Assembly (NCBI RefSeq): GCF_003254745.1
Contig: NZ_QKXH01000007.1
Span: forward strand, 239,491-303,490
Reading direction: 5' to 3'
Source of the DNA: Flavobacterium aquariorum
GTDB taxonomy: Bacteria; Bacteroidota; Bacteroidia; Flavobacteriales; Flavobacteriaceae
Length of the DNA stretch: 64,000 nucleotides
Position 1 is the stretch's first letter. Each line of letters begins with the position of its first letter. This document shows positions 45,101 through 55,331 of this stretch, in pieces. Made by a program: the position numbers and the translations under genes. The notes under the pieces were generated by a model. It was not told the origin of the DNA. It worked only from the letters and a program-made list of their open reading frames with translations, and did not search any database.

Positions 45101-47686
45101 GCTGCCAAAACAGGGCAAACATTCACGCCTGCATCAACAGTTTATACTGCTATTGCAGCGAATAAAACTTTAAACTTTTCTCAAAATGTAGTTACACCAA
45201 CTTATTACACTGTTAGCGGAACAGTAATGGATGGAACAACTCCAGTTTCTGGAGCAACTGTAACTGCTGCTTCAACAGGAGGAACATTTACGGCAGTATC
45301 AAATGCAAGTGGTGCCTATAGCATTGCCAATTTGCCATCTGGTGCAAACTATACGGTGACAATAGCCAAAACGGGGCAAACCTATACACCGGCTTCAACA
45401 GTTTATTCTAATTTGACTGCAAATAAAGTTTTAAACTTTACTCAAAATGTTATTATAATAGGCGGTAGCAAAATAAGTGGTGAAGTAAAAAATGGTTCAA
45501 CGCCAGTACAAGGTGCCAAAGTAGAATTGATACTTCCTTGGACAGATAGTACACATGGTTATGCTAATTTCTTGGCAACAACAGATGCTCAAGGGAAATA
45601 TAGCTTTAATAACACAATACTTGATGGTTATACTACTATCACAAGTTTAAAATTGAATGCTTGGGAAAATAATGGGGTAGTTTATTCTCCAACAAATTTG
45701 ACGAATTTTGCAATTCCAGCAACAGCACAAGTTTATAATTTTAACTCAAATGCGGTTGCTCCACAAGTTACTATCACAAGCCCATCGCTTGCTACAGTTG
45801 CAGTAGCTCCTGGAACAGCTATCCAATTGAAAGCTGATGCAAGTTTGACTTTTGATGATGGAACTATTACTTTATTATCAGTGGTGTTTAATATTAATGG
45901 ACAGAACATTACTGCTACACATACAACAGGCAATGAATATGTAGCATCATGGACTCCAGTAGTTGCGGACTTCAATAAAAACTACACCTTAAAAGCAACT
46001 GCTACAGCTTCAAACAGTGTAACAGCAGTGAATACTCGTGATTTTTATTTACAGTGTTCAGGTGCTTCTTGCCCTAATGTACTTCCTGTAATTGCTTGGG
46101 TTTCTCCTGCAACTACCACTATTAATCAAGCTTCGGGTTTTCAACCGGTACAGTTGGGTGTAAACGTTACAGATGCCGATGGTACAATTTCTAGTGTATC
46201 TGTAAGTGTTAATGGGATATATTATCCTATGGTTAAAGGTTCTGGTAATTCATATAGCTATGCATTTACACCTTCTTCATATAGTACGTATCCTTTGATT
46301 GTAAAAGCAACTGACAACGTTGGTGGAATTACATTGTTAAACCAATCAATTTCTATTGTTAGTTCTTCATTCAATCCATTGCCTGCGAAGGTAATTGTAG
46401 GTTATGCACATGGATGGGAAAATTCTAGTGCACCCTTCTTGTATTTCAATCAAATGGGGGACAAAAAATTTAATGTTGTTGTTTACTCATTTATTGAAAC
46501 CGTTAATAGAGATGGTTATACGCCAATGTTAGTGGTAAATGAACCAAGATTTTTTACAAATGGTGTATTTGATCCTCAATTATTAAAGAATGATATTAAA
46601 TTTTTAAGAGACAAAGGGATCCCTGTTATTGTTTCTATTGGAGGACAAAATGGTCATGTTGAGTTGCAAACTGTTGCGCAGAAAAATATTTTTGTAAACG
46701 GTTTGAAAGCAATTGTTGATCAGTATAATTTTGACGGAATTGATATTGATTTCGAAGGAGGATCGATGAATTTTGGTGCAGGTGCATTAAAAGATTTTTC
46801 TTATGCATCGATTTCTGCTTATCCTAAGCTTAAGAATATTATTGATGCTTTCAAAGAAATAAAAGCGAGCTATGGTAGTGGATTTATTCTAACATCTGCT
46901 CCTGAAACTTATTATGTTCAAGTTGGATATTCTGTTTATGGAGATGGAGCTGGTTCTTTCTTGCCAGTAATTGATAACCTACGTAACGAGTTAGATCTTT
47001 TGATGGTACAATTGTACAATACAGGATCTATCAGTGCTCTGGATAATGTAGCTTATTCACAAGCAACTCCTGACTTTTTGGTTTCTATGTCGGATATGAT
47101 GATTAAAGGTTTTAATGTAGCTTCTACAGGATATCATTTTAACGGATTACCGGCTTCCAAAATTGTAATTGCAATTCCAGCTTGTGCTGGTGCAGCTCCA
47201 GCAGGTGGCTATTTAACGCCACAAAAAGGTATTCAAGCGTTTAATTATTTGCGTTATGGAACTACATACCCAGGCAGAAGTTACACAATGCAATCTGCTG
47301 CACAACCGGGAATGAGAGGTGTTATGACTTGGTCTATTAATTGGGATGCCGCATGCGGAACAGGTTATGAATTTTCTAATGCTTATGCAACTTATTTTTC
47401 CTCTCAAACCGCAAAATTATCTGTAGATAAAATTGAAGCAAATAGGGACATGGTAGCTTATTTCAAAGACAATGCTCTGGTAGTTACAAATGATGAAAAT
47501 AGTATCAAGCAAGTCGAAGTTTATAACAATATCGGACAGATTTTGGTTAATTATAGAAATGTTCAAAATAGTAAAGATGTAATACTTCAAAGTAATAGTT
47601 TTTATACAAAACAATTATTTATAGTAGTTGTTACAGATAATCTTGGAAACAAAAAATCATTTAAACTGCTTAACTTTTTAAACTAA
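42188..47686 (+). CDS. chiA: Multimodular secreted chitinase with two GH18 domains (T9SS type A)
   Basis: This 1,832-residue secreted enzyme is laid out like F. johnsoniae ChiA but is longer (ChiA there is about 1,580). Domains in order: signal peptide (ending FAQQ); GH18-N (about 27-460) with DGFDIDWEYP (Asp156, Asp159, Asp161, acid Glu163); a repeat region (about 474-1190) with six carboxypeptidase-regulatory-like beta repeats and two longer VKNG...GAKVELILPWTD modules; two Ig-like/Big domains (about 1190-1295 and 1296-1395); GH18-C (about 1398-1735) with DGIDIDFEG (Asp1516, Asp1519, Asp1521, Glu1523); and a T9SS type A tail (about 1744-1832). Two complementary GH18 heads on one chain fit exo/endo action on crystalline chitin. 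Confidence 0.96.
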   Translation: MKKINRFLLLFLFPLLLFAQQPVHNKKVVGYYAQWAIYARDFNVPKIDGSKLTHLNYSFYGTEFDAAHPENTKLHCLDTYADFEHMEGGIPWDAPVKGNFYDLMKLKEKYPHLKILISVGGWTKGQDLSPIAASPIARNALAADMARFLVTYPFIDGFDIDWEYPLSGGTDGTEVINGAPIPPQKYSSDDNKNLVYLLKAMRQAMPNKLISIAAGNNVRNVAAQYLGPNNRSQYGMSEDISTYCDYITYFGYDFGGNWFDKTCYNAPLYGSGNSNDPLYGASQSESLDELTNQYLNVVGFPANKLIMGLPFYGKKFDHVANSGTNPNLPGLFVSAPRDIVSGCTNPQNPVGTWDGPAACERSGSIEICDLVGNSVTNSHAYLDPNTMSVTPTAAAAGWIRYFDNTTKVPYLYNASLKQFISYEDKQSMDLKVQYIKSRNLAGGMVWELSQDTRGSIPNALLNQVDTSFGSIVAGTVSIAGSVKNGTALVPDVTVELRDASNAVLQTVVSTTGNFTFNNLASGQNYTVTALKATYSFTPVTLTNVTLNQTAVVINGTQPTYTVSGTVLDGTTPISGVTVSATSGTTVLTAVSNASGVYNVAGLTAGLNFTVTAAKSGFSYAPASTVYNAINANKTLNFAQNAPTVNYTVSGTILNGTTPISGVTVTATSAGGTFTAVSNSSGIYSLSLPSAADYTVAAALTGQTYTPASTVYTNLTANKTLNFTQDVIIIGANKISGTVKNGTVAVSGAKVELILPWTDNAHPYLSKIAVTDAQGKYSFDNSILNGYTTISSLKLNTWENGEVVYLPNNLTNFSVPATPQVYNFSTNVVTPTYYTVSGTVMNGATPVSGVTVTATSGANTLTAVSDATGAYSVANLVSGSDYTVTAAKTGLTFTPASTVYTAIAANKTLNFSQNVVTPTYYTVSGTVMNGTTPVSGATVTAVSGASTLTAVSDATGAYSVANLISGSDYTVTAAKTGQTFTPASTVYTAIAANKTLNFSQNVVTPTYYTVSGTVMDGTTPVSGATVTAASTGGTFTAVSNASGAYSIANLPSGANYTVTIAKTGQTYTPASTVYSNLTANKVLNFTQNVIIIGGSKISGEVKNGSTPVQGAKVELILPWTDSTHGYANFLATTDAQGKYSFNNTILDGYTTITSLKLNAWENNGVVYSPTNLTNFAIPATAQVYNFNSNAVAPQVTITSPSLATVAVAPGTAIQLKADASLTFDDGTITLLSVVFNINGQNITATHTTGNEYVASWTPVVADFNKNYTLKATATASNSVTAVNTRDFYLQCSGASCPNVLPVIAWVSPATTTINQASGFQPVQLGVNVTDADGTISSVSVSVNGIYYPMVKGSGNSYSYAFTPSSYSTYPLIVKATDNVGGITLLNQSISIVSSSFNPLPAKVIVGYAHGWENSSAPFLYFNQMGDKKFNVVVYSFIETVNRDGYTPMLVVNEPRFFTNGVFDPQLLKNDIKFLRDKGIPVIVSIGGQNGHVELQTVAQKNIFVNGLKAIVDQYNFDGIDIDFEGGSMNFGAGALKDFSYASISAYPKLKNIIDAFKEIKASYGSGFILTSAPETYYVQVGYSVYGDGAGSFLPVIDNLRNELDLLMVQLYNTGSISALDNVAYSQATPDFLVSMSDMMIKGFNVASTGYHFNGLPASKIVIAIPACAGAAPAGGYLTPQKGIQAFNYLRYGTTYPGRSYTMQSAAQPGMRGVMTWSINWDAACGTGYEFSNAYATYFSSQTAKLSVDKIEANRDMVAYFKDNALVVTNDENSIKQVEVYNNIGQILVNYRNVQNSKDVILQSNSFYTKQLFIVVVTDNLGNKKSFKLLNFLN
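44674..45455 (+). repeat. Three tandem 261-bp repeats inside chiA
   Basis: Copies start near 44674, 44935 and 45196 with an exact 261-base period (87 residues each, PTYYTVSGTVMNGTTPVSG...). The first two are almost identical in DNA and the third has diverged in its second half. Confidence 0.9.
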
Positions 47687-47766
47687 ACCTATTTTTTTAT
47701 TTTTTGAATAAATAATAAATATTTTATTTCTTTTTAACTTGTTATTTTAAAGAATCGAGTATTATA

Positions 47767-47794
47767 AACCTGGCACTTTGTGTCAGGTTTTTTT
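47767..47794 (+). terminator. Terminator after chiA
   Basis: AACCTGGCAC pairs with GTGTCAGGTT (one G-T/mismatch) with a TTT loop and a T tract. It ends the chitin locus. Confidence 0.85.
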
Positions 47795-47844
47795 GTAAAG
47801 ACTATTCTGATTATAAATTTGAAGTTTTGAGTACAAAAAAATAG

Positions 47845-49506
<1,662 letters not shown>

Positions 49507-49532
49507 GAATAAATAAGTTTAGGTAAAAAAAG

Positions 49533-49561
49533 CTTCTACATAAATGTAGGAGTTTTTTTTT
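49533..49561 (+). terminator. Intrinsic terminator after the ABC-F gene
   Basis: CTTCTACA pairs with TGTAGGAG (one G-T) with a TAAA loop and nine Ts. Confidence 0.85.
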
Positions 49562-49679
49562 GGACGATACTATTCAGAATGAGTGCTTTTTATAATGAAT
49601 TTAAAATTAATTTTTTAGTTATTGATAGAAAATTAAGATACTTTTGAGAAAATAATTGTTTCATTTTTTTATTATATCT

Positions 49680-50903
49680 ATGTCAAACAGTACATTTAAT
49701 TTAAAAACACCAAGAGTAGAAGTTGTGGATGCTTTAAGAGGATTTGCAATTATGTCTATCATGTTATTGCATAATATTGAGCATTTTGATTACTATTATT
49801 TCCCGGAAGCCTTACCCGAATGGATGAAGGTCTTGGATAAAATAATCTGGGAAACCTTATTTTTCCTTTTTGGAGGAAAATCGTATGCCATTTTTGCACT
49901 ACTTTTTGGCTTTAGTTTTTATATTCAAAATGATAATCAAGAGAAAAAAGGAAAAGATTTTAGAGGTAGATTTCTTTGGAGGTTATTTTTATTGTTAGGT
50001 TTTGGGCTTCTAAATGCTATTTTTTACGAAGGTGATATATTAATGATTTATGCCGTTTTGGGACTTACTTTAATTCCTGTTTGTAAATGGAACGATAAAA
50101 CCGTTTTTTTTACTGCGGTTATTTTGATGTTACAGCCTTTGGAGTGGACAAAGTTCTTTTATATGCTGTTGCATCCAGAATATGTCCCAACACCAAACTT
50201 ATCAGATCATTATTTTGGGATGATGGGTGAGTATCTAAAAAGTAATTCTTTTATGGACTATGCGATAGGGAATCTCAATATTGGGAGATTTGCATCCGTT
50301 GCTTGGTCATGGGAAAATGGACGTTTTTTCCAGGCTCCTTCCTTGTTTATGTTAGGAATGTTAGTTGGACGTAGAAAACTTTTTATTGCATCAACGGAAA
50401 GTAATTTGTTTTGGAAAAAAGCTTTGCAGTATGCCATTTTTCTTTTTGTTCCTTTATTTGCATTAAAAACTTTTTTACCAGAATTGATAGAGCGAAAAGC
50501 AACAATGAATAGCGTTTTGATAATTATAACATCTTGGTCTAATTTGGCTTTTATGATTGTTATGGTTTCTACATTTATTTTGATTTATCAAAAAGAATCT
50601 ATTCACAACTTTTTGTCAAAACTGATTCCTTTTGGGAAAATGAGTTTGACCAATTATATCATGCAGTCTATTGTGGGATCCTTTATTTACTACCGTTACG
50701 GATTGGGACTTGTTGAATATACTGGGGCAACTTATTGCCTGTTAATTGGAATTGTTTTGTTTATTCTGCAAATATCATTCTGTACTTGGTGGTTAAAAAC
50801 TCATAAGCAAGGACCATTGGAGTATATTTGGCATAAGGCGACATGGATTTCTTTTAGAAAAAAAAGAAATAATTTTTCTGGTGTTGCAATGAATAAATCC
50901 TAA
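49680..50903 (+). CDS. DUF418 (YeiB-like) membrane protein
   Basis: This 407-residue protein starts from ATG 49680 (MSNSTFNLKTPRVEVVDALRG); an upstream TTG at 49656 would add an unlikely Phe-rich tail. About 10 TM helices are predicted, with the family start VDALRGFAIMSIMLLHN and GGKSYAIFALLFGFSFYIQ. DUF418 proteins belong to the acyltransferase-like membrane superfamily, with unknown substrate and possibly a transport or envelope role. The C-terminal GKMSLTNYIMQSI is typical. It stands alone between a terminator and the pyrR promoter. Confidence 0.88.
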   Translation: MSNSTFNLKTPRVEVVDALRGFAIMSIMLLHNIEHFDYYYFPEALPEWMKVLDKIIWETLFFLFGGKSYAIFALLFGFSFYIQNDNQEKKGKDFRGRFLWRLFLLLGFGLLNAIFYEGDILMIYAVLGLTLIPVCKWNDKTVFFTAVILMLQPLEWTKFFYMLLHPEYVPTPNLSDHYFGMMGEYLKSNSFMDYAIGNLNIGRFASVAWSWENGRFFQAPSLFMLGMLVGRRKLFIASTESNLFWKKALQYAIFLFVPLFALKTFLPELIERKATMNSVLIIITSWSNLAFMIVMVSTFILIYQKESIHNFLSKLIPFGKMSLTNYIMQSIVGSFIYYRYGLGLVEYTGATYCLLIGIVLFILQISFCTWWLKTHKQGPLEYIWHKATWISFRKKRNNFSGVAMNKS

Positions 50904-50914
50904 TTCGGAATTTG

Positions 50915-50922
50915 TATATTTG
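50915..50922 (+). promoter_or_regulatory. Promoter -7 element for the pyrR operon
   Basis: TATATTTG, exact TAnnTTTG, lies 12 bases after the previous stop codon and leaves a leader of about 90 bases before pyrR. I see no clear terminator-antiterminator pair in the leader. Confidence 0.6.
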
Positions 50923-51016
50923 CTTAACCAAACCTACGATGTTTCGAAATCGAATGCTGCATTTTAAAACCACATTGATGAAATCGTAAATCTTTTAAAA
51001 TCAAACAATTGCAAAT

Positions 51017-51556
51017 ATGAATCAAAAAGTGTTACTCAATTCAAAAGAAGTCAATATTATTTTGAACCGTTTGGCTTGTCAATTAATTGAAAAACATCTT
51101 GACTTTTCTGATACTGTTTTGATAGGAATTCAACCTAGAGGGACATTTTTGGCAGAACGATTAAAAGAATTATTAGAAAAAGAATATCACATACCAAATG
51201 TATCTTTGGGGTATCTGGACATCACTTTTTTTAGAGATGATTTCCGAAGAACAAATAAGCCTTTGGAAGCCAATAAAACACAAATTGATTTTTTAGTAGA
51301 AGACAAAAAAGTCATCTTTATTGATGATGTATTGTATACAGGGCGCAGTATTCGTGCTGCTTTGACCGCCATTCAATCTTTTGGAAGACCTTCCGGCATT
51401 GAATTATTGACATTAATCGATCGTCGTTTTAGTAGAGACTTACCCATTCAGCCAGATTATCGTGGTCGTCAAGTAGATGCGATTAATGGTGAAAAGGTGA
51501 AAGTGTGTTGGGCTGAGCAAGATGGAGAAGATGGTGTTTATTTAGTGACCAATTAG
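51017..51556 (+). CDS. pyrR: PyrR family bifunctional regulator / uracil phosphoribosyltransferase
   Basis: This 179-residue protein has the type I PRTase fold with PRPP loop VIFIDDVLYTGRSIRAAL (about residues 97-114). The N-terminal LIGIQPRGTFLAERL and C-terminal DRRFSRDLPIQPDYRGRQ match PyrR. In Gram-positives PyrR binds pyr mRNA for attenuation and has weak UPRTase activity; in Bacteroidota regulation by PyrR is less certain. pyrB follows about 70 bases later, supporting a pyrimidine role. Confidence 0.94.
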   Translation: MNQKVLLNSKEVNIILNRLACQLIEKHLDFSDTVLIGIQPRGTFLAERLKELLEKEYHIPNVSLGYLDITFFRDDFRRTNKPLEANKTQIDFLVEDKKVIFIDDVLYTGRSIRAALTAIQSFGRPSGIELLTLIDRRFSRDLPIQPDYRGRQVDAINGEKVKVCWAEQDGEDGVYLVTN

Positions 51557-51625
51557 ATTTGGAAATTCAAAAATAAAACAGAACTCCATATTAATAATTA
51601 TAAAAATCTGAAAATCTAAACAATA

Positions 51626-52552
51626 ATGAGCGAATTAAGTGTAAATCATTTATTAGGTATTAAATATATTAATGAAAATGATATTAACCTGATTTTTGAA
51701 ACTGCCGATCATTTTAAAGAAGTAATTAATCGCCCAATAAAGAAAGTACCTTCATTGCGAGATATTACAATTGCTAATATTTTTTTTGAAAACAGTACAC
51801 GAACAAAATTATCATTTGAATTGGCTCAAAAACGTTTATCAGCTGATGTTATTAGTTTTTCGGCAGCACAATCTTCGGTAAAAAAAGGAGAAACATTAAT
51901 AGACACCGTAAACAATATTCTTTCAATGAAAGTGGACATGGTAGTCATGAGACATTCAAATCCTGGAGCCGCTTATTTTTTATCAAAAAATGTTAAGGCA
52001 AGTATTGTAAATGCAGGCGATGGAGCCCATGAACATCCTACACAAGCTTTATTGGACAGTTATTCAATTAGAGAAAAATTAGGAGATGTTGCAGGAAAAA
52101 AAGTAGTTATTGTTGGTGATATTTTGCATTCAAGAGTAGCCCTTTCCAATATATATGCTTTGCAAATGCAAGGAGCCGAAGTTAAAGTTTGTGGACCCAA
52201 AACGCTTATCCCAAGGCATATTGAATCACTTGGAGTAACAGTTGAACCTAATTTACGTAAAGCACTTGAATGGTGTGATGTAGCCAATATGTTGAGAGTC
52301 CAAAATGAAAGAATGGATGTTAATTTTTTTCCATCTACCAGAGAGTACGCGCAGCAATATGGGGTTGATAAAGCTTTGTTGGATTCACTCGATAAAGAAA
52401 TTGTGATTATGCATCCAGGACCAATAAATCGTGGCGTTGAAATTACAAGTGATGTAGCCGATTCACAACAATCGGTGATTTTAAATCAAGTAGAGAATGG
52501 AGTTGCCATCAGAATGGCGGTTATCTATCTTTTGGCTTCAAAAATCCAATAA
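51626..52552 (+). CDS. pyrB: Aspartate carbamoyltransferase catalytic chain
   Basis: PyrB condenses carbamoyl phosphate and aspartate to carbamoyl-aspartate, the committed step of pyrimidine synthesis. This 308-residue protein shows the carbamoyl-phosphate motif FENSTRTKLSFE, the MRHSNPGAA region, HPTQALLDSY and the C-terminal HPGPINRGVEI with NGVAIRMAVIY. No pyrI gene is adjacent, so it is likely a trimer of the non-regulated form. It is in an operon with pyrR upstream and the 110-residue protein 9 bases downstream. Confidence 0.96.
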   Translation: MSELSVNHLLGIKYINENDINLIFETADHFKEVINRPIKKVPSLRDITIANIFFENSTRTKLSFELAQKRLSADVISFSAAQSSVKKGETLIDTVNNILSMKVDMVVMRHSNPGAAYFLSKNVKASIVNAGDGAHEHPTQALLDSYSIREKLGDVAGKKVVIVGDILHSRVALSNIYALQMQGAEVKVCGPKTLIPRHIESLGVTVEPNLRKALEWCDVANMLRVQNERMDVNFFPSTREYAQQYGVDKALLDSLDKEIVIMHPGPINRGVEITSDVADSQQSVILNQVENGVAIRMAVIYLLASKIQ

Positions 52553-52561
52553 GCAAAGATT

Positions 52562-52894
52562 ATGAAAGTTACTACAAAAGGACATACAACTATAATTAAA
52601 GATACAGAAGGAGATATTGTAGAATTTCTTGATAAAATAAATAGCCAATACAATAGTTTTAAAGAGTATAATCTTATTTTGGATATTTCGCATGATAAAT
52701 CGGTGGATGTAAAATCAATTAAGATTTTTTCTGACTTAGTAAAAAAGCATAAAAAAGAAAAAAAATCTTTGGTTTTTGTTGCCAAAGATTTAGATTATAA
52801 TAAAGTTCCTGTTTCTATAACTGTTGTTCCTACCCAATTGGAAGCGCAGGATTTGATTGAAATGGATGAAATTGAAAGGGACTTGGGATTCTAA
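52562..52894 (+). CDS. Small conserved-looking protein between pyrB and RNase Z, unknown function
   Basis: This 110-residue protein starts 9 bases after the pyrB stop. It has no signal or TM segment. Strand-helix alternation (YNLILDISHDKSVDVKSIKIFSDLVKKHKKEKKSLVFVAKDLDY, given here only as secondary-structure evidence around residues 38-80) resembles a STAS-like alpha/beta fold. The acidic C-terminus (LIEMDEIERDLGF) is typical of short cytoplasmic adaptor proteins. No function is claimed; the STAS idea is tentative. Confidence 0.75.
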   Translation: MKVTTKGHTTIIKDTEGDIVEFLDKINSQYNSFKEYNLILDISHDKSVDVKSIKIFSDLVKKHKKEKKSLVFVAKDLDYNKVPVSITVVPTQLEAQDLIEMDEIERDLGF

Positions 52895-52908
52895 AGTGTT
52901 TAAAATTG

Positions 52909-53006
52909 TTTATTCGTTTAAAGATTTAATCGTTATTTCTTTAATCGTCAAAATGGGTTAAACAACTTTAAACCAAATTAAACAATTTAAAATTTAAACG
53001 AATAAA
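52909..53006. repeat. Perfect 14-bp inverted repeat upstream of RNase Z
   Basis: TTTATTCGTTTAAA (52909-52922) and TTTAAACGAATAAA (52993-53006) are exact inverted copies separated by 70 bases with further GTTTAAA-like units inside. The right arm ends 4 bases before the RNase Z TTG start. Confidence 0.65.
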
Positions 53007-53010
53007 TAGA

Positions 53011-53916
53011 TTGAAACTCACAATATTAGGCTGTTATGCCGCAACTCCACGTACTTTAACCAATCCGACTTCTCAGGTTTTAGAAATTAAAAACAGACTT
53101 TTTTTGATTGACTGCGGGGAAGGAACCCAAGTTCAGTTGCGTAAAAACAAATTAAAATTTTCAAAAATCAACCATATCTTTATTTCTCATTTACACGGAG
53201 ATCATTTTTTTGGATTGATAGGTTTGATATCCACTTTTGCTCTTTTAGGGCGTACCACAGATTTGCATATTTATGGGCCAAAAGGGATTAAAGAGATAAT
53301 TGATTTGCAATTAAAATTATCCAATTCATGGACTAATTATCAATTGTTCTTTCATGAATTGGAATCTAAGAAAAGTGAAATCGTTTATGAAGATGATAAA
53401 GTAATGGTAAAAACTATTCCGTTAAAGCATCGTGTTTACACCAATGGTTTTTTATTTCAAGAAAAAACGGGGGAGCGCAGACTTGATTTGAATGCTGTCC
53501 ATGATTTTGAAATAAACACTTGTTATTATCAGAATATAAAGAATGGAAGGGATATCACTCTTGAAGATGGGCGAATTATTCCAAACCATAAATTAACGTT
53601 TGACCCAATTCCCGCATTGAGCTACGCTTTTTGCTCGGATACCAAATACAGTGAAGATATAATTCATTTAATAGAAAATGTCACTGTATTGTATCATGAA
53701 TCTACATTTTTGCAATCCGAAGAAACATTGGCACTGAAAACGATGCATTCAACGGCGAAGGAAGCAGCCAGAATTGCTTTGAAAGCCAATGTTAAGCAAT
53801 TGATCTTAGGACATTATTCTACTCGTTACGACAGTATTGATTTGTTCAAAATAGAGGCTGAAACCATTTTTAAAGAAGTCTTATTGGCTGATGATGGCAA
53901 AAGTTTTGAATTTTAA
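53011..53916 (+). CDS. rnz: Ribonuclease Z (tRNA 3' endonuclease)
   Basis: RNase Z removes the 3' trailer of tRNA precursors. This 301-residue metallo-beta-lactamase protein begins at a TTG codon (KLTILGCYAATPR follows, the expected N-terminus; no ATG is available nearby). The zinc motif is SHLHGDHFFGL (HxHxDH). Also visible are DCGEGTQVQLRK, the late CSDTKYSE and HSTAKEAARIA with LILGHYSTRY. The TTG start and the inverted repeat directly before it suggest weak or structure-dependent translation. Confidence 0.95.
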   Translation: MKLTILGCYAATPRTLTNPTSQVLEIKNRLFLIDCGEGTQVQLRKNKLKFSKINHIFISHLHGDHFFGLIGLISTFALLGRTTDLHIYGPKGIKEIIDLQLKLSNSWTNYQLFFHELESKKSEIVYEDDKVMVKTIPLKHRVYTNGFLFQEKTGERRLDLNAVHDFEINTCYYQNIKNGRDITLEDGRIIPNHKLTFDPIPALSYAFCSDTKYSEDIIHLIENVTVLYHESTFLQSEETLALKTMHSTAKEAARIALKANVKQLILGHYSTRYDSIDLFKIEAETIFKEVLLADDGKSFEF

Positions 53917-53952
53917 TAAAATTATTTTTGATAATTTAAAGTTTTAGAAAAA

Positions 53953-54597
53953 ATGAATGATTTAAGCAATTATAGAAAATCATATGAGAAAAGTGAATTA
54001 TTGGAATCTTCCATTCCTGAAGATCCTATAAATCTTTTTAATAGATGGTTTCACGAAGAAGAAGATTTTGATGAAAGTGGAGAAGTCAATGCTATGACAG
54101 TTTCTACAATTGGATTGGATGGTTTTCCGAAATCACGTATTGTTTTATTGAAAAAATTCAATGAAGAAGGTTTTATTTTTTTTACTAATTATAATTCTGA
54201 GAAGGGCAGAGCCATAATTAATAATCCAAAAATTTGTCTTTCTTTTTTTTGGGAAAGTTTGGAACGCCAGGTAATAATAAAAGGGATTGCCCAGAAAACT
54301 TCCGAAAATATTTCGGATGGATATTTTGAGTCAAGACCGGATGGTAGTAAATTAGGTGCCATAGTATCCAATCAAAGTGAGGTAGTACCGTCGCGGGATT
54401 ATCTTGAAGAAAATTTAAAGCAATTAGAAAAAGATTTTGAAGGAAAAGAAATTCCGCGCCCAAAGCATTGGGGAGGTTTCTTAGTAATGCCTTTGGAAGT
54501 AGAGTTTTGGCAAGGAAGACCAAATCGTTTGCATGATCGAATTCGTTATACACTTCAGGACGATTTTTCATGGAAAATCTCTCGGCTTGCCCCGTAA
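53953..54597 (+). CDS. pdxH: Pyridoxamine 5'-phosphate oxidase
   Basis: PdxH oxidises pyridoxine or pyridoxamine 5'-phosphate to PLP with FMN. This 214-residue protein shows MTVSTIGLDGFPKSRIVLLKKF (FMN site), FFTNYNSEKGRAI, SKLGAIVSNQSEVV and the C-terminal FWQGRPNRLHDRIRY with WKISRLAP, which is the family's active-site tail. It is 36 bases after rnz and may be co-transcribed. Nothing odd. Confidence 0.96.
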   Translation: MNDLSNYRKSYEKSELLESSIPEDPINLFNRWFHEEEDFDESGEVNAMTVSTIGLDGFPKSRIVLLKKFNEEGFIFFTNYNSEKGRAIINNPKICLSFFWESLERQVIIKGIAQKTSENISDGYFESRPDGSKLGAIVSNQSEVVPSRDYLEENLKQLEKDFEGKEIPRPKHWGGFLVMPLEVEFWQGRPNRLHDRIRYTLQDDFSWKISRLAP

Positions 54598-54757
54598 TGT
54601 AAGAATACGGTATTATCTTTTGCAATTTATATGTAGTTCATCGATTTTATTTGGTACTTTTAAGTTTAGTGGGTTTATTTGGATTAAAATTTGATCTAAG
54701 CCGTTAACATTAAAGAAGTTTGCCCCCAATCTACTTTAAACTTAAACTACTATTTTT

Positions 54758-55264
54758 ATGAACTCGAAATTATTTCGTTTATGTTTTTTTGCTGCAATTT
54801 TGAGTTTTATTGTTTCCTGTACAGCCGAAGATAGTGCTACAACACAAGAAGCTTCGGAAAATCCTGCGATTGTTTTGAACTATGATTATAGCCCGGTTGA
54901 ATTAGAAACAATGACTTTGATTAACAATTACCGTGTAAGTATAGGTTTGAATGCTTTGGAAAAAATTAATCATGTTTCATATAAATCTGAAGAGCATGAT
55001 AATTATATGATTGCCAATAATGTTGTGAATCATGATGATTTTGAGGCACGTTCATCAAATATTATGAAAGTTTTGCATGCAAAAAATGTAAGTGAAAATA
55101 TTGCTTACAATTACAATAGTGCCAAAGGTGCATTTGATGCTTGGCTAAAAAGTGAAGGGCACAAACAAAATATAGAAGGCGATTTTACACATTTTGGTAT
55201 TTCAATCAGAGAGAATCCTGCAAATGGTAAAAAATATTATACAAATATCTTTGTTAAGATTTAA
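54758..55264 (+). CDS. CAP-domain (SCP/PR1) lipoprotein
   Basis: This 168-residue lipoprotein has lipobox VSC (Cys at about residue 21). The CAP domain (about 45-168) includes MTLINNYRVSIGLNALE, EEHDNYMIANNVVNHDDF, VSENIAYN, AFDAWLKSEGHKQNIEGDFTHFGI. The His/Glu cavity residues of CAP proteins are present in part (SEEHD, NHDDF, SENIA). Bacterial CAP proteins have unclear functions, perhaps lipid or wall binding. A terminator separates it from the convergent OmpA gene. Confidence 0.88.
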   Translation: MNSKLFRLCFFAAILSFIVSCTAEDSATTQEASENPAIVLNYDYSPVELETMTLINNYRVSIGLNALEKINHVSYKSEEHDNYMIANNVVNHDDFEARSSNIMKVLHAKNVSENIAYNYNSAKGAFDAWLKSEGHKQNIEGDFTHFGISIRENPANGKKYYTNIFVKI

Positions 55265-55284
55265 AATCAAAAACAGAACAAAAC

Positions 55285-55313
55285 AAAAAAACTACCAATT
55301 TGGTAGTTTTTTT
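55285..55313. terminator. Bidirectional terminator between convergent genes
   Basis: AAAAAAACTACCA pairs with TGGTAGTTTTTTT around an ATT loop. Confidence 0.9.
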
Positions 55314-55331
55314 GTTTTAAAAAAGATCTCT

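Noticed and set aside
43600..45760. Tandem repeats that could suggest a CRISPR array
   Set aside because: The units are 261 bp, in frame and encode beta-repeat domains; there are no short palindromic repeats with unique spacers.
50928..51016. PyrR attenuator in the pyrR leader
   Set aside because: I find no clear terminator and antiterminator hairpin pair in these 90 bases.
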